Origin: CAYJBH01 sp964370605 | Lineage (GTDB): Bacteria > Bacillota > Clostridia > Oscillospirales > Ruminococcaceae | Length of the DNA stretch: 64,000 nt | Assembly: GCA_964370605.1 (NCBI GenBank) | Contig: CAYJJX010000002.1 | Coordinates: 62,001 to 126,000, forward strand | Reading direction: 5' to 3' | Shown here: positions 61,062 through 64,000 of the stretch, in pieces | How the letters are laid out: every line of letters starts with the position of its first letter | Numbering within the stretch: the stretch's first letter is position 1 | Notes under the pieces: model-generated | What the model saw: only the letters and a program-made list of their open reading frames with translations | What the model was told of the DNA's origin: nothing | The model's database searches: none | Program-made: the position numbers and the translations under genes

Positions 61062-61963
61062 TGCTCGCAAGATTCAGGGTTCTGATACAGTCGGTGTTTG
61101 CTGTAATCACCAATGGTTATCTCGTTGGATTTGTAACCGGAAAAATTTATACCGGCAGGCTCAAAAACGCCTGCCTTCCCGGACTCAATTGTTATTCCTG
61201 TCCCGGTGCGGTTGGAAGTTGTCCGCTCGGCTCGCTTCAGGCGGCGCTGGGCGGGCGCGGCTTTGGTATACCGTTTTATGTTCTCGGTTTTTTGCTTGCG
61301 TTCGGCGCACTGTTCGGTCGACTGGTGTGTGGCTTCCTCTGCCCATTCGGTCTCATACAACAACTTCTGCACAAAATCAAGTTTTTTATCAAGATTGACA
61401 CCTTTAAATTTGACAGGTTGCTTAGATGGTTAAAATATGTTATACTTATCATATTCGTAATCCTTTTGCCGATGTTCGCAGTGGATTTCTCCGGTCTCGG
61501 CTCCCCTGCATTTTGCAAATACATCTGCCCTGCCGGAACGCTCGAGGCAGGGATTCCGCTTGTATTACTTAACGAAAGTCTTCGAGGCGGTCTCGGATTC
61601 TTATATCTGCAAAAGAACGTGATCCTCGTCATCACTATTATAGCAAGCATCATCATCTACCGTCCGTTTTGTAAATACATCTGTCCGCTCGGTGCTATTT
61701 ATTCCCTGTTTAACAAGGTCGCACTCTTTCGCCTTCGCCTCGACTCCGACAGCTGTATTAGTTGTAAAAAATGCTCTTCGGTATGCAAGATGAAGGTTGA
61801 CCCAACAAAGAGTCGTGACGATCTCGAGTGCATAAGATGCCTTGAATGTACATCGGTGTGCCCCACAAAGGCGCTGAGCTATGGTTTCACCGAAAAAAGC
61901 AGGTTCGGCTGTAAAAATGGTTGTCAATCGAATGCCACGAACATAAAATCTGTTGAGGAATAG
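61061..61963 (+). CDS. NapH/CcoG-like membrane 4Fe-4S protein
   Basis: The 300-residue polytopic protein has about five membrane segments. Membrane cysteine motifs are CYSCPGAVGSCPLG, CGFLCPFG, CKYICPAG and CKYICPLG. Two C-terminal ferredoxin motifs are CISCKKCSSVCK and CIRCLECTSVCP. Such proteins pass electrons from cytoplasm to outer face. With the upstream TlpA and CXXC proteins, it probably forms a route for reducing extracytoplasmic disulfides, taking the place of CcdA/DsbD, though this is an inference. The start is the ATG at 61061 that overlaps the previous stop. Confidence 0.88.
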   Translation: MLARFRVLIQSVFAVITNGYLVGFVTGKIYTGRLKNACLPGLNCYSCPGAVGSCPLGSLQAALGGRGFGIPFYVLGFLLAFGALFGRLVCGFLCPFGLIQQLLHKIKFFIKIDTFKFDRLLRWLKYVILIIFVILLPMFAVDFSGLGSPAFCKYICPAGTLEAGIPLVLLNESLRGGLGFLYLQKNVILVITIIASIIIYRPFCKYICPLGAIYSLFNKVALFRLRLDSDSCISCKKCSSVCKMKVDPTKSRDDLECIRCLECTSVCPTKALSYGFTEKSRFGCKNGCQSNATNIKSVEE

Positions 61964-61971
61964 ATCGATCA

Positions 61972-63909
61972 ATGATAAATCTCGAATATAAAATATGGGA
62001 AACCCATGGTAAGGGAGGTTCGCTGTCAGAGCAGGTCAAAGCTCGGCGGGGAACCTTTGACGCTGATTTCATTATTGATCCCATGCGACTCAAAGACATG
62101 GATAAAGCAGTCAATATTATCCATGAGGCGATCGAATCAGGCGATCGAATCGTCGTGTTTGGCGATTATGACGTGGACGGCGTGACCGCCACTGCAATAC
62201 TCATGCGCTATCTTGAAGGGGTTGGAGCTGAAGTCTATTATAAACTGCCTAACCGAATCGAGGAGGGTTATGGCATCTCATCCGATGCCGTACAGACACT
62301 CCACGAAAAGGGTGTGAATCTTATCATCACGGTGGACAACGGAATTTCTGCCACCGAGGCAGTCGAGACCGCCATACAACTTGACATGAAAATAGTGGTC
62401 ACCGACCACCACACACCACCCGAAAAGCTTGTCCCCGCCTCGGCGGTGGTTAACCCGAAACGTTCGGACGACGACAGCGGTTTTGAAACCATGTCGGGCG
62501 CTGCAGTCGCCCTTTGTCTCGTTGCGGCAATGGAAGAATGCACCGTCAACGACATAATCTATGAATATGGAGAACTTGCGGCACTCGGAACGATCTGCGA
62601 TGTCATGCCACTGAACGAGATGAATCGCACCATCGTAAAAGAAGGCCTTGCCGCCATGAACGAGGCACCTTGCCCCGGAATCGAGGCAATCCTGCGTGTT
62701 GCAGGTCATATTGATAATCAAATCACTGCTCAAACGCTCGGTTTTACAATCGGACCACGACTAAATGCCGCAGGGCGCATTGATGATCCCGGTGCGGCGC
62801 TTTCGTTGTTGCTTTCAAGTGACGAGGAGGAGGCGGACGAACTTGCTGTCGAGTTAGATAGGTGCAATATGCAACGACGCAAGGAAGAAACTGAGCTTAT
62901 TGAACTGCTAAAGAAAGAGGCGCAGGCTCAAAGCCGACAACCTGTTCTGGTTCTCTTTGGCAAAGGATATCATGAAGGAGTAATAGGCCTTGCCGCCGCA
63001 CGACTTTTGCGGCTTTACTCCAAGCCGACCATAATTATCTCGCTGGACGGCGATACCGGCAAGGGCAGTGGTCGCAGTGTCGACGGCTTTTCTCTCTATG
63101 ATGCACTTGATGCCTGCAAGGAGCACTTGCTCGGCTTTGGTGGACATACACTTGCCGCCGGACTTTCCATCGAGGCAGACAGGTGCGAGGCTTTTCGCAA
63201 GGCTATAAACGAATATGCAAAAAAAGTTCTCAAACTGGTACCGAAAAAGGTTCTAAAACTGGATGGGACAGTTACCGAAAAAATCACGGTTGATACCATC
63301 AACTCACTCTCGGCATTTGAACCTTTCGGCCAGGAAAATCCGACCCCTTGTTTCTTGATTGAAAACATCTTAATAGAACAGGTATCCGCCATGAAAGATA
63401 CGCATTGCCGCATTGCCTTTTCATTTGCCAAAGAACGCTATTGGGCAAGTTGCTTTGGGCGTACACCGTCATCACTTGGATACAAAGTTGGCGACAAGGT
63501 CGATCTTGCGGTAGAGTTATCCCTCTATAAAACTCAGAATAATTTGTCGGTCTCGATAACTATTCGCGACATACGTCCGAGCAAACTTTCAGACGAAGTG
63601 GTCGAACTCAGCCGACTATTTGCCGATTACTATTACGGTGCATCGCTCGATGATAACGAGCGCTCTTCACTTTACCCCGACCGTGAGTTTACAGCAGGAG
63701 TCTTTCGGCTGTTGGAGGGATGTTCTGTATTAGACAACAAAACTTTGCTTGCAAAATTCAAGCCATCTGAGTCCGGCAAGGTGCAAGCGGCATTGTATGG
63801 GCTTTTAGAACTCGGGCTAATATATGAAAAGAACGATGTTTTGTACAAAACGGTAAATCCAACAAAACGTATGCTGACGGAGAGTGAAATATTAAGAGGA
63901 TTACAGTGA
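61972..63909 (+). CDS. recJ: Single-stranded-DNA-specific exonuclease RecJ
   Basis: The 645-residue protein has the DHH phosphoesterase motifs: VFGDYDVDGVTATAIL near residue 66 and VTDHHTPP near residue 145. A DHHA1 region follows with GRSVDGFSLYDAL and GFGGHTLAAGLSIE, then an OB-like C-terminal domain. It degrades 5'-ended single strands in recombination and repair. It is shorter than the Bacillus enzyme (about 786 residues), mainly at the C-terminus. The start at 61972 lies 8 bp after the 4Fe-4S gene. Its stop overlaps the relA start, as often seen in Clostridia. Confidence 0.93.
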   Translation: MINLEYKIWETHGKGGSLSEQVKARRGTFDADFIIDPMRLKDMDKAVNIIHEAIESGDRIVVFGDYDVDGVTATAILMRYLEGVGAEVYYKLPNRIEEGYGISSDAVQTLHEKGVNLIITVDNGISATEAVETAIQLDMKIVVTDHHTPPEKLVPASAVVNPKRSDDDSGFETMSGAAVALCLVAAMEECTVNDIIYEYGELAALGTICDVMPLNEMNRTIVKEGLAAMNEAPCPGIEAILRVAGHIDNQITAQTLGFTIGPRLNAAGRIDDPGAALSLLLSSDEEEADELAVELDRCNMQRRKEETELIELLKKEAQAQSRQPVLVLFGKGYHEGVIGLAAARLLRLYSKPTIIISLDGDTGKGSGRSVDGFSLYDALDACKEHLLGFGGHTLAAGLSIEADRCEAFRKAINEYAKKVLKLVPKKVLKLDGTVTEKITVDTINSLSAFEPFGQENPTPCFLIENILIEQVSAMKDTHCRIAFSFAKERYWASCFGRTPSSLGYKVGDKVDLAVELSLYKTQNNLSVSITIRDIRPSKLSDEVVELSRLFADYYYGASLDDNERSSLYPDREFTAGVFRLLEGCSVLDNKTLLAKFKPSESGKVQAALYGLLELGLIYEKNDVLYKTVNPTKRMLTESEILRGLQ

Positions 63910-64000
63910 CATTTGAAACGTTAAAGGAACGTATCGAGGCGCAAAATCGCGGGATAGACATTGAGCTTGTCACCCGCGCCTACGAGACTGCGGAAAAGGC
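63906..64000 (+). CDS. relA: (p)ppGpp synthetase/hydrolase RelA/SpoT, 5' fragment
   Basis: Thirty-one codons are visible from a GTG that overlaps the recJ stop (GTGA). The peptide ends DIELVTRAYETAEKA, matching the start of the HD domain in long RelA/SpoT proteins. The usual clostridial order recJ-(apt)-relA supports the call. The rest is beyond the window, so activity cannot be judged. Confidence 0.72.
   Translation, partial: MTFETLKERIEAQNRGIDIELVTRAYETAEK

Overview
The window looks like chromosome from a strictly anaerobic, low-to-moderate-GC Clostridia-type Firmicute, perhaps a gut member of the Oscillospirales or a relative. The taxon is an inference. It rests on the CIRCE-controlled hrcA-grpE-dnaK-dnaJ operon, AAGGA-type ribosome binding sites with several TTG starts, a clade-II single-chain PurL, an EtfAB-linked lactate-type dehydrogenase, an anaerobic sulfatase-maturase-like radical SAM enzyme, a TlpA / CD1871A-type / 4Fe-4S membrane protein trio, and a Gram-positive-style type IV pilus locus without a secretin gene. 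No rRNA, tRNA, CRISPR array or insertion sequence was recognised. One MITE-like inverted repeat lies inside the heat-shock operon.

Layout. (1) 1-5.7 kb: a truncated membrane diguanylate cyclase, a radical SAM/SPASM maturase, an MscS channel, a MATE exporter and a HAD hydrolase. (2) 5.7-11.9 kb, minus strand: pcrA, a thymidylate-kinase-like gene, a GNAT gene, mltG and a U32 (TrhP-like) gene, closely spaced and probably co-transcribed. (3) 11.9-17.9 kb, plus strand: promoter and CIRCE, hrcA, grpE, dnaK, dnaJ, then a small SigH-like sigma factor and a zinc-ribbon protein. (4) 18.2-27.4 kb, plus strand: a purine operon purE-M-N-(IMP cyclohydrolase)-(AICAR formyltransferase)-D-L closed by a strong terminator. 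IMP cyclohydrolase and AICAR transformylase are separate proteins, and purC and purF are absent from the operon. (5) 27.5-46.6 kb, minus strand: a type IV pilus locus. In the direction of transcription it reads pilC, a pilM-pilN fusion, pilO, pilB, pilT, six pilins, pilD, a 1,928-residue GLUG-repeat prepilin, and three small prepilin-like genes. (6) 46.8-50.8 kb, minus strand: a 1,332-residue PAS/GAF/GGDEF/GAF/GGDEF/EAL protein directly upstream of pilC. (7) 51-55.5 kb, plus strand: etfB, etfA (with a 4Fe-4S site), a GlcD/LctD-type flavoprotein, and a membrane protein with a probable permuted papain-like domain. (8) 56-59 kb: an FMN riboswitch with ribU, an MFS transporter, a glycerophosphodiesterase and, convergently, an aldo/keto reductase. 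(9) 60-64 kb: tlpA, a 47-residue CXXC protein, a polyferredoxin, recJ and the start of relA.

The most striking region is the pilus locus. The six tandem pilins fall into three sequence types arranged A-B-C-A-B-C, so a three-gene pilin cassette appears to have been duplicated as a unit. The cassettes are separated by the longest gap in the array, which holds a GC-rich stem-loop. Downstream lies a giant pilin-signal protein with internal modules and a Pro-rich then Gly/Thr-rich tail, a candidate pilus-borne adhesin. Cyclic-di-GMP enzymes lie immediately upstream of the locus and at the left window edge.
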